A stretch of DNA of 64,000 bases from Streptomyces spongiae (lineage in GTDB: Bacteria > Actinomycetota > Actinomycetes > Streptomycetales > Streptomycetaceae), in NCBI RefSeq assembly GCF_009377185.1, contig NZ_VJZC01000003.1:21156-85155 (forward strand). Direction: 5' to 3'. Shown one piece after another: positions 43,369 to 52,121 of this stretch; positions within the stretch are counted from its first letter, which is position 1; each line of letters starts with the position of its first letter. The notes beneath the pieces are model-generated. The model worked only from the letters and a program-made list of their open reading frames with translations. It was not told where the DNA came from and made no database searches. Position numbers and translations under genes: made by a program.

Positions 43369-45188
43369 TGAGCCGCATGAGCCGTGTTGCCCGTTTCCTG
43401 CACCGCTACGAGAACCTGCGTATCGCCCGCCACATGCTGACGCTGTCCTTCCGTGCCTCGCCCGTCGTGGCCTCGGTCAACATCGCGCTGATCCTGCTGC
43501 TGGCAGGTGCGGCCGTGTTCACCTCGCTGGCCCAGCGCTACCTCGTGGATGCCGCCGGACGCCACGCGTTCGGCGCCGTCGTCGTCGCCACCGCGCTGGG
43601 CGTGCTCGCCCACGCCGGGTCCTTCGCGCTCAGCCACGTCCAGGGGGAGGCCAGCCAGGACCTCACGGTGCGGGTGGCGCGCGAACTCGACCACGAGATC
43701 CTGGGCCTGACCGCCCGCGTGCCCACCGTCACCCACCTCGAACAACCCGAATTCCTCGACCGGTTGACTGCTCTGCGCCGCGGCACCCAAGCTCTCGCGA
43801 AGTCCGTGTGGCGCGCCGCGCTGGGTGCCGCCTCCCTGCTGGGCCTGGCGATGAGCACCGTGCTGCTGGGCGGCATCCACCCGGCACTGACCCTGCTCGT
43901 GGCGTTCACCGTGCCCACGGTCTGGCTCGCCGCACGCGGCCGCGCCCACTACCGCACCGTCCTCGATGCCCGCACCCAGTCCGAGCGCCTGGAGCGCGAA
44001 CTGCACGCGCTGTGCCTGCGCCCCGAGCCCGCCAAGGAGTTGCGCATCGCCGGCTCCGCGCCGATGCTCGACCGCCGGGCGCGCGCCCAGTGGGAGGAAA
44101 CCAGCCACGCCCTGGTGCGCGCTCGGGCCCGGGCGGTCAGCTACGAGGCCGCAGGCTGGCTGGTGTTCGTCGGCGCACTGCTGGCCGGCCTCGCCTTCAC
44201 CCTGCACCTGCTCACGGCGGGGCGCGCCTCGCTCGGCGACCTCGTGCTGCTGCTGTCCCTCGGCGTCACGCTCAGCAGCCAGATCTCCCAGGTCCTGTTC
44301 AACCTCTCGCAGGTCGCCGACGCCGGGCATGTCACCCGCCACTACCTGTGGCTGCACCAGTACGCCGAGACGGCGGGCGTGAGGAGCGGCGAGGGCACGG
44401 CCGCGCCTGATCGCCTCGCCCAGGGCATCTCCCTGCGTCAGCTTTCCTTTGCCTACCCCGGCGCGGGAGCCCCGGTGCTGCAAAACATCGACCTCGACCT
44501 CCCTGCCGGCTCCACCCTCGGCCTCGTCGGAATCAACGGCGCCGGGAAGTCCACCCTGGTCAAGCTGCTGACCGGCATGTACCAACCGACCTCCGGCGAG
44601 ATCCTTGTCGACGGCCGCCCGCTCACCCGACTCGATCCCGCATCCTGGGCGGGCCGCTGCTCGGGGACCCTCCAGGACTTCGCCAAGCTTGAGTTCCTCG
44701 CCCGTGAGAGCGTCGGCACCGGCGACCTGAAACGCATCGACGATCGCTCCGCCGTCACCGAGGCGGTCGAGCGCGCGGGCGCGACCGGCCTGGTCGAAGG
44801 CTTGCCGGAAGGGCTGGACACCCAGCTCGGCACCGTCTTCGAGGGCACCGAGCTCTCCCACGGCCAGTGGCAGAAGATCGCCCTCGCTCGCGGCCTGCTC
44901 CGCGACCGACCCCTGCTCCTGGTCCTTGACGAGCCGACCTCCGCCCTCGACCCGCAGGCCGAGCACGAACTCTTCGAACAGTTCATCACCCACGCCCGCG
45001 CCGCGGCCCTGGCCACCGGCGCGATCACCATCCTGGTCTCGCACCGCTTCTCCACCGTCCACATGACCGACCGCATCGCCGTCATCGACAGCGGACGCCT
45101 CACCGAACTGGGCACCCACGCCGAACTCCTCGCCGCGGGTGGCACGTACGCCGAGCTGTACACGGCACAGGCGGAGGCATACGCCTAG
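43368..45188 (+). CDS. ABC exporter half-transporter (TMD-NBD), second of pair
   Basis: A 606-residue fused membrane and ATPase protein related to the preceding one. It has Walker A GINGAGKST, signature LSHGQWQKIALARG (the usual second Gly of LSGGQ is His), Walker B LLLVLDEPTSALD and LVSHRFS. The altered signature in one subunit is typical of asymmetric heterodimeric exporters. The start is the ATG at 43368, sharing one base with the previous stop; the open frame before it is a shadow. This is the last gene of the cluster, followed by a hairpin and ordinary chromosomal genes. Confidence 0.92.
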   Translation: MSRMSRVARFLHRYENLRIARHMLTLSFRASPVVASVNIALILLLAGAAVFTSLAQRYLVDAAGRHAFGAVVVATALGVLAHAGSFALSHVQGEASQDLTVRVARELDHEILGLTARVPTVTHLEQPEFLDRLTALRRGTQALAKSVWRAALGAASLLGLAMSTVLLGGIHPALTLLVAFTVPTVWLAARGRAHYRTVLDARTQSERLERELHALCLRPEPAKELRIAGSAPMLDRRARAQWEETSHALVRARARAVSYEAAGWLVFVGALLAGLAFTLHLLTAGRASLGDLVLLLSLGVTLSSQISQVLFNLSQVADAGHVTRHYLWLHQYAETAGVRSGEGTAAPDRLAQGISLRQLSFAYPGAGAPVLQNIDLDLPAGSTLGLVGINGAGKSTLVKLLTGMYQPTSGEILVDGRPLTRLDPASWAGRCSGTLQDFAKLEFLARESVGTGDLKRIDDRSAVTEAVERAGATGLVEGLPEGLDTQLGTVFEGTELSHGQWQKIALARGLLRDRPLLLVLDEPTSALDPQAEHELFEQFITHARAAALATGAITILVSHRFSTVHMTDRIAVIDSGRLTELGTHAELLAAGGTYAELYTAQAEAYA

Positions 45189-45189
45189 G

Positions 45190-45209
45190 CGACCGGCTTG
45201 CGCCGGTCG
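45190..45209 (+). terminator. Hairpin after the ABC exporter pair
   Basis: CGACCGG-CTTGCG-CCGGTCG, a perfect 7-bp stem, begins two bases past the last ABC gene stop. It probably ends the rightward Block B transcript and marks the right edge of the cluster. Confidence 0.55.
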
Positions 45210-45305
45210 TGCGGGTCGGTCCGTTCGGTGGGGGCGCTCGCTCTCTCGATTCCTCGGCGCGGAAACCGTTCGCCAGACAGACGAGCGCTCTGCTTGGCTC
45301 ACCCC

Positions 45306-45725
45306 ATGAGTGATCTCCACATCCGCTGCGCCACCCTCGCGGACATCGACACCGTGCTCCGGTTCTGGCGCGAAGCCGCAGAAGGAACCAGCATCAGCGA
45401 CGACCACGACGGAGTGGCCCGCCTCATCACACGAGACCCCGAAGCCCTGCTCCTCGCCGAGCGCGACGGCGTCCTCACCGGAACCGTCATAGCCGGCTTC
45501 GACGGATGGCGATGCTCCGCCTACCGGCTCGCCGTACACCCCGACCACCGCCGACAAGGCATCGCCACCGCCCTGCTGGAAGCAGCCGAACAACGCTTCG
45601 CCGCCCTCGGCGGGCGACGCGTCGACGCCATGGTCCTGGAAGCCAACGAACAGGCCCACCACACCTGGGCCGCGGCCGGCTACCACCGCGAGGACCACTG
45701 GCGGCGCTGGGTCAAGCCCTTGTAG
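45306..45725 (+). CDS. GNAT-family N-acetyltransferase
   Basis: A 139-residue GNAT protein. The acetyl-CoA loop is visible as YRLAVHPDHRRQGIATALL, followed by LEANEQAHHTWAAAGY in the last strand-helix. There is no good ribosome binding site before the ATG, so the mRNA may be leaderless. It stands between the cluster hairpin and the CBS genes. It could be a stress or resistance acetyltransferase, but the substrate is unknown. Confidence 0.85.
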   Translation: MSDLHIRCATLADIDTVLRFWREAAEGTSISDDHDGVARLITRDPEALLLAERDGVLTGTVIAGFDGWRCSAYRLAVHPDHRRQGIATALLEAAEQRFAALGGRRVDAMVLEANEQAHHTWAAAGYHREDHWRRWVKPL

Positions 45726-46007
45726 GAACAGATGGGGCAGCTTCGCGCCTCATGCGTGGCGCTCGGCGGGGTACGCGCCCGAGGAGAAGTGGCAAAGGTG
45801 GGTGAAGCCACTGGGAGAGTGATCGGCTGGACGGCGCCAGCGACTTTGCCGGTCCTTTACCATGGGTGGACCATCCCCACCTGTACGGAAAGGTTGTGAG
45901 CGTCCGCCCATGGGCGAGCCTCCCAGTAGTCGGCCCTCCAGGACGCGTGACCTGCGACGTCGCGCGAGCCGTCCGCCTCTGCCGGACCATGGGATGGGGG
46001 TGAACCG

Positions 46008-47384
46008 ATGACCGAAGTGCTCCTCCTCATGGTGGCGGTGCTGCTGTGTCTGATCTGCGGCGCCTTCGTCGCGGCCGAGTTCTCGCTGACCACGGTCGAG
46101 CGCAGTGAGCTGGAGCGGGCCGTCGAGCGCGGCGAGCGGGGCGCCGCCGGTGCCCTCAAGGCCGCTCGGAACCTGACGTTCCAGCTGTCCGGGGCCCAGC
46201 TCGGCATCACCGTCACCAACCTGGTGGTCGGCATGCTCGCCGAGCCGTCCATCGCCCGGATGATCTCGGGCCCCCTGGAGTCCATGGGCGTGCCGAGTTC
46301 CGCGTCGGGCTCGATCGCGCTGGTCATCGGCACGGCCCTGTCGACGGTGTTCCTGATGGTGGTCGGCGAGCTGGTGCCCAAGAACTGGGCGATCTCGTCC
46401 CCGCTCGCCGTGGCGAAGAAGGTGGCGACCCCGCAGCGCTGGTTCAGCTCCGCGTTCCGCCCTTTCATCACGCACCTCAACAACACGGCGAACCGTCTCG
46501 TGCGCCGCTTCGGCATCGAACCCGCCGAGGAACTGGCCTCCGCGCGCGGCCCTCAGGAACTGGCCGCCCTGGCCCGGCACTCCGCCCGGGAGGGCGCTCT
46601 TGAAGCGGACACCGCCGAGCTGTTCGTGCGCACCCTGAACCTCGCCGACCTGACCGCGGAGAACGTGATGACCCCGCGCGTCCAGGTCGTCGCCCTGGAG
46701 GCCCAGACGAGCTGCGAGGACGTGGCGAACGCGACCCGGGCCACCGGCCTGTCCCGCTTCCCGGTCTACCGCGGCACCCTCGACTCGGTCGTCGGCACGG
46801 TCCACATCAAGGACTGCGTGGCCGTACCGGCCGAGCGCCGTCTCCAGACTTCCGTGGCCGAGTTGCTGCGCGAGCCGCTCTTCGTCCCGGAGTCGCTGAC
46901 CGTCGACCGGCTCCTGGACCGGTTGGGCGGCAAGCGCACGATGGCCGTCGTCATCGACGAGTACGGGGGCACCGCGGGCGTCGTCACCCTGGAGGACATC
47001 GTCGAGGAGGTCGTCGGCCAGGTCCGCGACGAGCACGATCCGCACGAGCCGCCCGACCTGGCGCCGGCGGGTACCGACGACGAGGGCCGTGCCCTGTACT
47101 CGGCCGACGGCTCGGCCCGGATCGACCAGCTCGTGAGCGTGGGGCTGCGGGTGCCGGACGGGCCGTACGAGACGCTCGCGGGTCTCGTCGCGGCCGAACT
47201 GGGCCGTATACCGGCCGTGGGCGACCGCGTCGAGGCGGCCGGGTGGCGGCTCGACGTGGTGGACGCCTCCGGGCGCCGGGCCGCTCGGGTGCTGATGCAC
47301 GCGCCGGTCGTGTCGGACGACTCCGACCACTTCGACGACTCCGGCCGTTCCGGCGGCTCCGCCCATGAGGAGGGGCAGCGATGA
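46008..47384 (+). CDS. CNNM/CBS membrane protein with CorC_HlyC domain (hemolysin-C-like)
   Basis: A 458-residue protein. The N-terminal ~180 residues form the CNNM/DUF21 membrane region (AAEFSLTTVERSELE, GAQLGITVTNLVVG, GELVPKNWAI). Two CBS domains follow (ENVMTPRVQVVAL; IDEYGGTAGVVTLEDIVEEVVG), then a CorC/HlyC domain (VPDGPYETLAGLVAAELG). Bacterial relatives are linked to magnesium or cobalt efflux and membrane integrity. It overlaps the next gene by ATGA, and the two related proteins likely act together. The 280 bp upstream hold no gene. Confidence 0.9.
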   Translation: MTEVLLLMVAVLLCLICGAFVAAEFSLTTVERSELERAVERGERGAAGALKAARNLTFQLSGAQLGITVTNLVVGMLAEPSIARMISGPLESMGVPSSASGSIALVIGTALSTVFLMVVGELVPKNWAISSPLAVAKKVATPQRWFSSAFRPFITHLNNTANRLVRRFGIEPAEELASARGPQELAALARHSAREGALEADTAELFVRTLNLADLTAENVMTPRVQVVALEAQTSCEDVANATRATGLSRFPVYRGTLDSVVGTVHIKDCVAVPAERRLQTSVAELLREPLFVPESLTVDRLLDRLGGKRTMAVVIDEYGGTAGVVTLEDIVEEVVGQVRDEHDPHEPPDLAPAGTDDEGRALYSADGSARIDQLVSVGLRVPDGPYETLAGLVAAELGRIPAVGDRVEAAGWRLDVVDASGRRAARVLMHAPVVSDDSDHFDDSGRSGGSAHEEGQR

Positions 47385-48397
47385 CCTTCGTCCAGTTGCT
47401 GATCGGTTTCGCGACGCTGGTCGTCAACGCCTTCTTCGTGGGCGCGGAGTTCGCGCTGATCTCCGTGCGACGCAGCCAGATCGAACCGCACGCCGACCAG
47501 GGCGACCGCCGGGCCCGCAGTGTGCTGTGGGGCCTGCGGCACGTGTCCGCGCTGATGGCGGCCGCGCAGCTCGGCATCACCCTGTGCACGCTGGTCCTCG
47601 GTGTGGTCGCGGAGCCCGCGATCGCGCATCTGCTGGAGCCGGTGTTCCACGCGGTCGGCCTCTCGGAGGGCGCCGGGCACGTGGTGTCGTTCGTGATCGC
47701 GCTGACGCTGGCCACGTATCTGCACATGCTGCTCGGCGAGATGGTGCCGAAGAACGTCGCCCTCGCGGAGCCCGTGCGCAGCGCCCTGCTGCTGGGGCCG
47801 CCGCTGGTGACGCTGGCCCGGGCGCTGCGTCCGGTGATCTTCACGATCAACGCCTTCGCGAACGCGCTGCTGAAGCTCATGCGGATCGAGACGAAGGACG
47901 AGGTCACCGCGACCTTCTCGGACGCCGGGCTCGCCCGTCTCGTGCAGGACTCCAGCGAGGCGGGACTCATCGACGACCGGGCACAGGAGCGGCTGCACGA
48001 CGCGCTGGAGCTCGGCCGCACAGCCGTCCTGGACGTCGCCCTGCCGCTGGAACGCGTCGTCTACGCGCGCGTGGGGGTCACCCCGGAGGAGCTGGAGCGG
48101 CTGTCCGCCGAGACCGGGTTCTCCCGCTTCCCCGTGGTGGACGAGGGACGCCGTATCGTCGGCTACCTGCATGTGAAGGACGCGCTGGACGCGGCACCGC
48201 GAGACGTGCCCTTCCCGGTGAAGGACATGCGGCCGATCGCCCGAGTGCGGGAGAGCACACCGCTCGACGACGTGCTCACGGCGATGCGGCGCAGCCGTAC
48301 CCACGTGGCGGCCGTGCTGGGCTCGGACGGCCGGCTCGCGGGGCTGGTGACCATGGAGGACGTACTGCGGGAGCTGTTCGGACAGCCGGCCGCCTGA
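47381..48397 (+). CDS. CNNM/CBS membrane protein (short paralogue)
   Basis: A 338-residue paralogue of the preceding protein. It has the same CNNM membrane region (GAEFALISVRRSQIE, AAQLGITLCTLVLG, GEMVPKNVAL) and two CBS domains (VVDEGRRIVGYLHVKD; LVTMEDVLRELFG) but lacks the C-terminal CorC/HlyC domain. Tandem long and short CNNM pairs like this are common in actinobacteria. Translation is coupled to the upstream gene through ATGA. Confidence 0.9.
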   Translation: MTFVQLLIGFATLVVNAFFVGAEFALISVRRSQIEPHADQGDRRARSVLWGLRHVSALMAAAQLGITLCTLVLGVVAEPAIAHLLEPVFHAVGLSEGAGHVVSFVIALTLATYLHMLLGEMVPKNVALAEPVRSALLLGPPLVTLARALRPVIFTINAFANALLKLMRIETKDEVTATFSDAGLARLVQDSSEAGLIDDRAQERLHDALELGRTAVLDVALPLERVVYARVGVTPEELERLSAETGFSRFPVVDEGRRIVGYLHVKDALDAAPRDVPFPVKDMRPIARVRESTPLDDVLTAMRRSRTHVAAVLGSDGRLAGLVTMEDVLRELFGQPAA

Positions 48398-48490
48398 GTC
48401 CGCGGGCACTGTCGGATTTCGTAGGGCTTTCGTGGGACATGGAGGCCGACCGACCGCCGGGTATGTGCACGGGATACCATCTCTGTCGCC

Positions 48491-49273
48491 ATGCAGAAGA
48501 ACCCCACGTACACCAGTCTTGTCGCGGTCGGCGACTCCTTCACCGAGGGCATGTCGGACCTCTTGCCCGACGGTTCGTACCGGGGCTGGGCGGATCTCCT
48601 CGCGGCACGTATGGCCGCGCGGGCGCCCGGCTTCCGGTACGCCAACCTGGCCGTGCGCGGGAAGCTCATCGGGCAGATCGTCGACGAGCAGGTGGACACG
48701 GCGGCCGCGATGGGGGCGGACGTGATCACCCTGGTCGGCGGCCTCAACGACACACTGCGGCCGAAGTGCGACATGGGGCGGGTGCGCGGGCTCCTCACGG
48801 AGGCCGTCGAGAAGCTCGCCCCGTCCTGCGAGCAGCTCGTCCTGATGCGCAGCCCCGGCCGTCAGGGCCCGGTGCTGGAGCGGTTCCGGCCGCGTATGGA
48901 GGAGCTGTTCACCTGTGTCGACGAGCTGGCGGCCCGGCACGGCGCGGTGGTCGTCGACCTGTACGGAGCACCTTCGCTGAGTGATCCCCGGCTGTGGGAC
49001 GTGGACCGGCTGCACCTCACGGCCGACGGCCACCGGCGGGTCGCGGAGGCGGTCTGGCAGGCCCTCGGCCACGAGCCGGAGGACGCCGACTGGCGCACGC
49101 CACCGCCGGTCACGGCACCGCCCGCCTGGGTCGCCCGGCGAACCGCCGACGTCCGCTTCGCCCGGCAGTACCTCCTGCCGTGGATCGGCCGCCGCCTGAC
49201 GGGACGCTCTTCGGGTGACGGGCGCCCCGCGAAGCGTCCCGAGTTGCTGCCGTACGAGGGTCCGGCGGCGTAG
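48491..49273 (+). CDS. SGNH/GDSL-type hydrolase
   Basis: A 260-residue esterase/lipase-fold protein. Block I is VAVGDSFTEGM (catalytic Ser), block III VGGLNDTL (Asn), and block V DRLHLTADGHRR (Asp and His). No signal peptide is seen, so it is cytoplasmic. A TACCAT -10-like hexamer ends 11 bases before the ATG and no ribosome binding site is visible, so the mRNA may be leaderless. The substrate is unknown; it could be an acyl ester or a cell-wall acetyl group. Confidence 0.88.
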   Translation: MQKNPTYTSLVAVGDSFTEGMSDLLPDGSYRGWADLLAARMAARAPGFRYANLAVRGKLIGQIVDEQVDTAAAMGADVITLVGGLNDTLRPKCDMGRVRGLLTEAVEKLAPSCEQLVLMRSPGRQGPVLERFRPRMEELFTCVDELAARHGAVVVDLYGAPSLSDPRLWDVDRLHLTADGHRRVAEAVWQALGHEPEDADWRTPPPVTAPPAWVARRTADVRFARQYLLPWIGRRLTGRSSGDGRPAKRPELLPYEGPAA

Positions 49274-49365
49274 AGAAGGGTCCGTATACCTCACCGAGCG
49301 GCCCGGAGGCTGCTTCGTAGCTTCCTATGAAGAACCCCGCCGCCCTGGCCTGCACGAATCGCCAG

Positions 49366-49371
49366 TAGAAT
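49366..49371 (+). promoter_or_regulatory. -10 element of a probable leaderless purB promoter
   Basis: TAGAAT ends eight bases before the purB GTG, which itself has no ribosome binding site. This spacing is what leaderless Streptomyces transcripts show. I see no convincing -35. Confidence 0.4.
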
Positions 49372-49379
49372 CCGTGCAC

Positions 49380-50822
49380 GTGACTTCTGCGCCAGCCAAG
49401 CCCCGCATCCCGAACGTCCTCGCCGGACGGTACGCCTCCGCCGAGCTCGCCACGCTCTGGTCGCCCGAGCAGAAGGTGAGGCTGGAGCGGCAACTCTGGC
49501 TGGCCGTACTGCGGGCCCAGAAGGACCTGGGGATCGAGGTGCCGGACGCGGCACTCGCCGACTACGAGCGGGTGCTCGACCAGGTCGACCTGGCCTCCAT
49601 CGCCGAGCGTGAGAAGGTCACGCGGCACGACGTGAAGGCGCGGATCGAGGAGTTCAACGACCTCGCCGGGCACGAGCACGTCCACAAGGGCATGACGTCC
49701 CGCGACCTCACCGAGAACGTGGAGCAGCTGCAGATCCGGCTCTCCCTGGAGCTGGTGCGCGACCGTACGGTGGCCGTGCTGGCGCGGCTCGGGAAGCTGG
49801 CGGGCGAGTACGGCGAGCTGGTCATGGCCGGCCGCTCGCACAACGTGGCCGCGCAGGCCACCACCCTGGGCAAGCGCTTCGCGACCGCCGCCGACGAGCT
49901 CCTCGTGGCGTACGGGCGGGTCGAGGAGCTGCTCGGCCGCTACCCGCTGCGTGGCGTCAAGGGCCCGGTGGGTACGGCGCAGGACATGCTGGACCTGCTG
50001 GGCGGGGACGCGTCGAAGCTGGCCGAGCTGGAGCAGCGGATCGCTCAGCACCTCGGCTTCACCCAGGCCTTCACGTCGGTGGGCCAGGTCTACCCGCGGT
50101 CGCTGGACTACGAGGTCGTGACCGCGCTGGTGCAGTTGGCGGGCGCGCCGTCCTCGCTGGCCAAGACGATCCGGCTGATGGCCGGGCACGAGCTGGTGAC
50201 GGAGGGCTTCAAGCCGGGCCAGGTGGGCTCGTCGGCCATGCCCCACAAGATGAACACCCGCTCCTGCGAGCGCGTCAACGGGCTGATGGTGATCCTGCGC
50301 GGCTACGCCTCGATGACCGGTGAGCTGGCCGGCGACCAGTGGAACGAGGGCGACGTGTCCTGCTCGGTGGTGCGCCGGGTCGCGCTGCCGGACGCGTTCT
50401 TCGCGCTGGACGGGCTGCTGGAGACGTTCCTGACGGTGCTCGACGAGTTCGGCGCGTTCCCGGCGGTCGTGGCGCGGGAGCTGGACCGCTACCTGCCGTT
50501 CCTCGCCACCACCAAGGTGCTGATGGGCGCGGTGCGCGCGGGCGTGGGCCGCGAGCTCGCGCACGAGGCCATCAAGGAGAACGCCGTCGCCTCGGCCCTC
50601 GCGATGCGCGAGCAGGGCGCCGAGCGCAACGAACTGCTCGACAAGCTGGCGGCGGACGAGCGCATCCCGCTGGACCGGGCGGGGCTCGACGCGCTGATGG
50701 CCGACAAGCTGTCCTTCACGGGCGCCGCCGCCGACCAGGTCGCCGTGGTCGTCGGGCGGATCGAGGAGATCGTGAAGCAGCGCCCCGAGGCCGCGGGCTA
50801 CGCCCCGGGGGCGATCCTCTGA
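49380..50822 (+). CDS. purB: Adenylosuccinate lyase
   Basis: A 480-residue fumarase/aspartase-superfamily enzyme. The signature SSAMPHKMNTR, the HKGMTSRDLTEN loop, and GRSHNVAAQATTLGKR (catalytic His) identify PurB. It splits SAICAR and adenylosuccinate in purine synthesis and should be essential. The GTG start at 49380 gives the usual N-terminus (TSAPAKPRIPNVLAGRYAS) and length; the frame extends upstream without homology. It is core chromosome, not cluster. Confidence 0.96.
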   Translation: MTSAPAKPRIPNVLAGRYASAELATLWSPEQKVRLERQLWLAVLRAQKDLGIEVPDAALADYERVLDQVDLASIAEREKVTRHDVKARIEEFNDLAGHEHVHKGMTSRDLTENVEQLQIRLSLELVRDRTVAVLARLGKLAGEYGELVMAGRSHNVAAQATTLGKRFATAADELLVAYGRVEELLGRYPLRGVKGPVGTAQDMLDLLGGDASKLAELEQRIAQHLGFTQAFTSVGQVYPRSLDYEVVTALVQLAGAPSSLAKTIRLMAGHELVTEGFKPGQVGSSAMPHKMNTRSCERVNGLMVILRGYASMTGELAGDQWNEGDVSCSVVRRVALPDAFFALDGLLETFLTVLDEFGAFPAVVARELDRYLPFLATTKVLMGAVRAGVGRELAHEAIKENAVASALAMREQGAERNELLDKLAADERIPLDRAGLDALMADKLSFTGAAADQVAVVVGRIEEIVKQRPEAAGYAPGAIL

Positions 50823-51367
50823 CGCGGTTCACCGCCGCGGAACTGGAGGCCGCCCGCGACCGTCTCGTACCGGATGTCGTCGCGGACGGTCTCCATGTGC
50901 TGTTCTGCGGCATCAATCCGGGGTTGATGACGGCCGCGACGGGCCACCACTTCGCCCGCCCCGGCAATCGCTTCTGGCCGGTGCTGCACCTGTCCGGGTT
51001 CACACCGCGACTCATGAAACCGTCCGAGCAAGGCGAGTTGCCGGCGTACGGGCTCGGGATCACGAACGTGGTGGCACGGGCGACCGCCCGGGCCGACGAA
51101 CTGACCGCCGAGGAGTACGCGGAGGGCGGACGCCTGCTCACCGCCAAGGTCGAGCGGCTGCGGCCGCGCTGGCTGGCCGTGGTGGGGGTGACCGCGTACA
51201 GGGCGGCGTTCGACGACCGCAAGGCCGCCATCGGTCCGCAGGATCGCCGGATCGGCGACACGCGGGTCTGGGCGCTGCCCAATCCCAGTGGGCTGAACGC
51301 GCACTGGACGGCGGCGACGATGGCGGAGGAGTTCGGGCGGTTGCGGGAGGCGGCGGCGCTCGCCTAG
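50819..51367 (+). CDS. mug: Mismatch-specific G:T/U DNA glycosylase (Mug/TDG type), CTG start
   Basis: A 182-residue uracil-DNA-glycosylase-superfamily protein. The motif LFCGINPGLMTAATGHHFARPGNRFW contains the Mug-type GINPG loop and catalytic Asn, and the second loop reads LPNPSGLNAHW. Homology begins right at TRFTAAELEAARDRLVPD, but no ATG, GTG or TTG is available there. The frame has a CTG at 50819 that overlaps the purB stop (CTGA) with a GGGGG stretch about eight bases upstream, so a CTG start coupled to purB is the best reading. It removes uracil or thymine mispaired with guanine. Confidence 0.88.
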   Translation: MTRFTAAELEAARDRLVPDVVADGLHVLFCGINPGLMTAATGHHFARPGNRFWPVLHLSGFTPRLMKPSEQGELPAYGLGITNVVARATARADELTAEEYAEGGRLLTAKVERLRPRWLAVVGVTAYRAAFDDRKAAIGPQDRRIGDTRVWALPNPSGLNAHWTAATMAEEFGRLREAAALA

Positions 51368-51396
51368 CGGGGAGGAGCAGCGCTGTGTCCCAGAGG

Positions 51397-52119
51397 TCAC
51401 GCGTCCCGGCGCCGTACGCTCCAGGCTCCCGCCAGCAGCGCCGCCGCCGTCCAGCACGCGGTCACCGCCAGCCCGCTCCAGGGCCCCAGCGACCCCTCGG
51501 TCGTCTGGTGGAGGACCGCCTGTCCCGCCTTGTCGGGCAGGAAGTCGGCGACGCCGCCCGACGCGTCCCCGACCACGAAGGACACGAGGATCAGGAACGG
51601 GATCAGGATGCCGAGGGTGGCGGCACCGCTGCGCAGCACGGCCGCGAGTCCGGTCGCGAACAGGGCCATCAGCGCGAGGTAGACGGCACAGCCGACGACT
51701 CCGCGCACACTCTCGGTCCAGGTGATCCCGTTCGCCTTGTCCCCGAGAACCGCCCTGCCCACGGTCAGGGTCACGAAGCCCGTGACCAGACCGACGGCCA
51801 GGGCCGGTACGCCGACCGCGACCGCCTTGGCCGCGAACCACCGGCCCCGCTGGGGCACCGCGGACAGCGAGACGCGCAGGGCGCCGTTCTGGAACTCGGA
51901 CGAGACGGCCGTCGCGCCGAAGGCGACCGCCGCGACCTGTCCGAAGCTCACCCCGAAGAACGCCGTGAACAGCGGGTCGAAGTCCCCGCCCTCGGGGTCG
52001 AGTCCGGCGAGCGCGGAGAACGCGGTGGTGGCGAGGACGATCGCGCCGAGCGCCCAGAGCATCGACCGCAGGGTACGGATCTTGATCCACTCGGAGTGGA
52101 GGACGGGTGCGAACGCCAT
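51397..52119 (-). CDS. ABC-2-type transporter permease
   Basis: A 240-residue membrane protein with six hydrophobic segments and the ABC-2 signature at the N-terminus (VLHSEWIKIRTLRSMLWAL) and EFQNGALRVSLSAVP. It starts two bases after the stop of the partner ATPase gene. Together with that ATPase it should form a drug, lipid or peptide exporter. The neighbouring sensor kinase and LuxR-type regulator are transcribed divergently and probably control it. Confidence 0.9.
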   Translation of the reverse strand: MAFAPVLHSEWIKIRTLRSMLWALGAIVLATTAFSALAGLDPEGGDFDPLFTAFFGVSFGQVAAVAFGATAVSSEFQNGALRVSLSAVPQRGRWFAAKAVAVGVPALAVGLVTGFVTLTVGRAVLGDKANGITWTESVRGVVGCAVYLALMALFATGLAAVLRSGAATLGILIPFLILVSFVVGDASGGVADFLPDKAGQAVLHQTTEGSLGPWSGLAVTACWTAAALLAGAWSVRRRDA

Positions 52120-52121
52120 GG

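Noticed and set aside
42801..45698. A 965-codon open frame on the minus strand opposite the ABC exporters
   Set aside because: It is antisense to two clear ABC transporter genes with all ATPase motifs; the translation is low-complexity Arg/Gly/Ala-rich text with no domain. Such shadows are normal at high GC.
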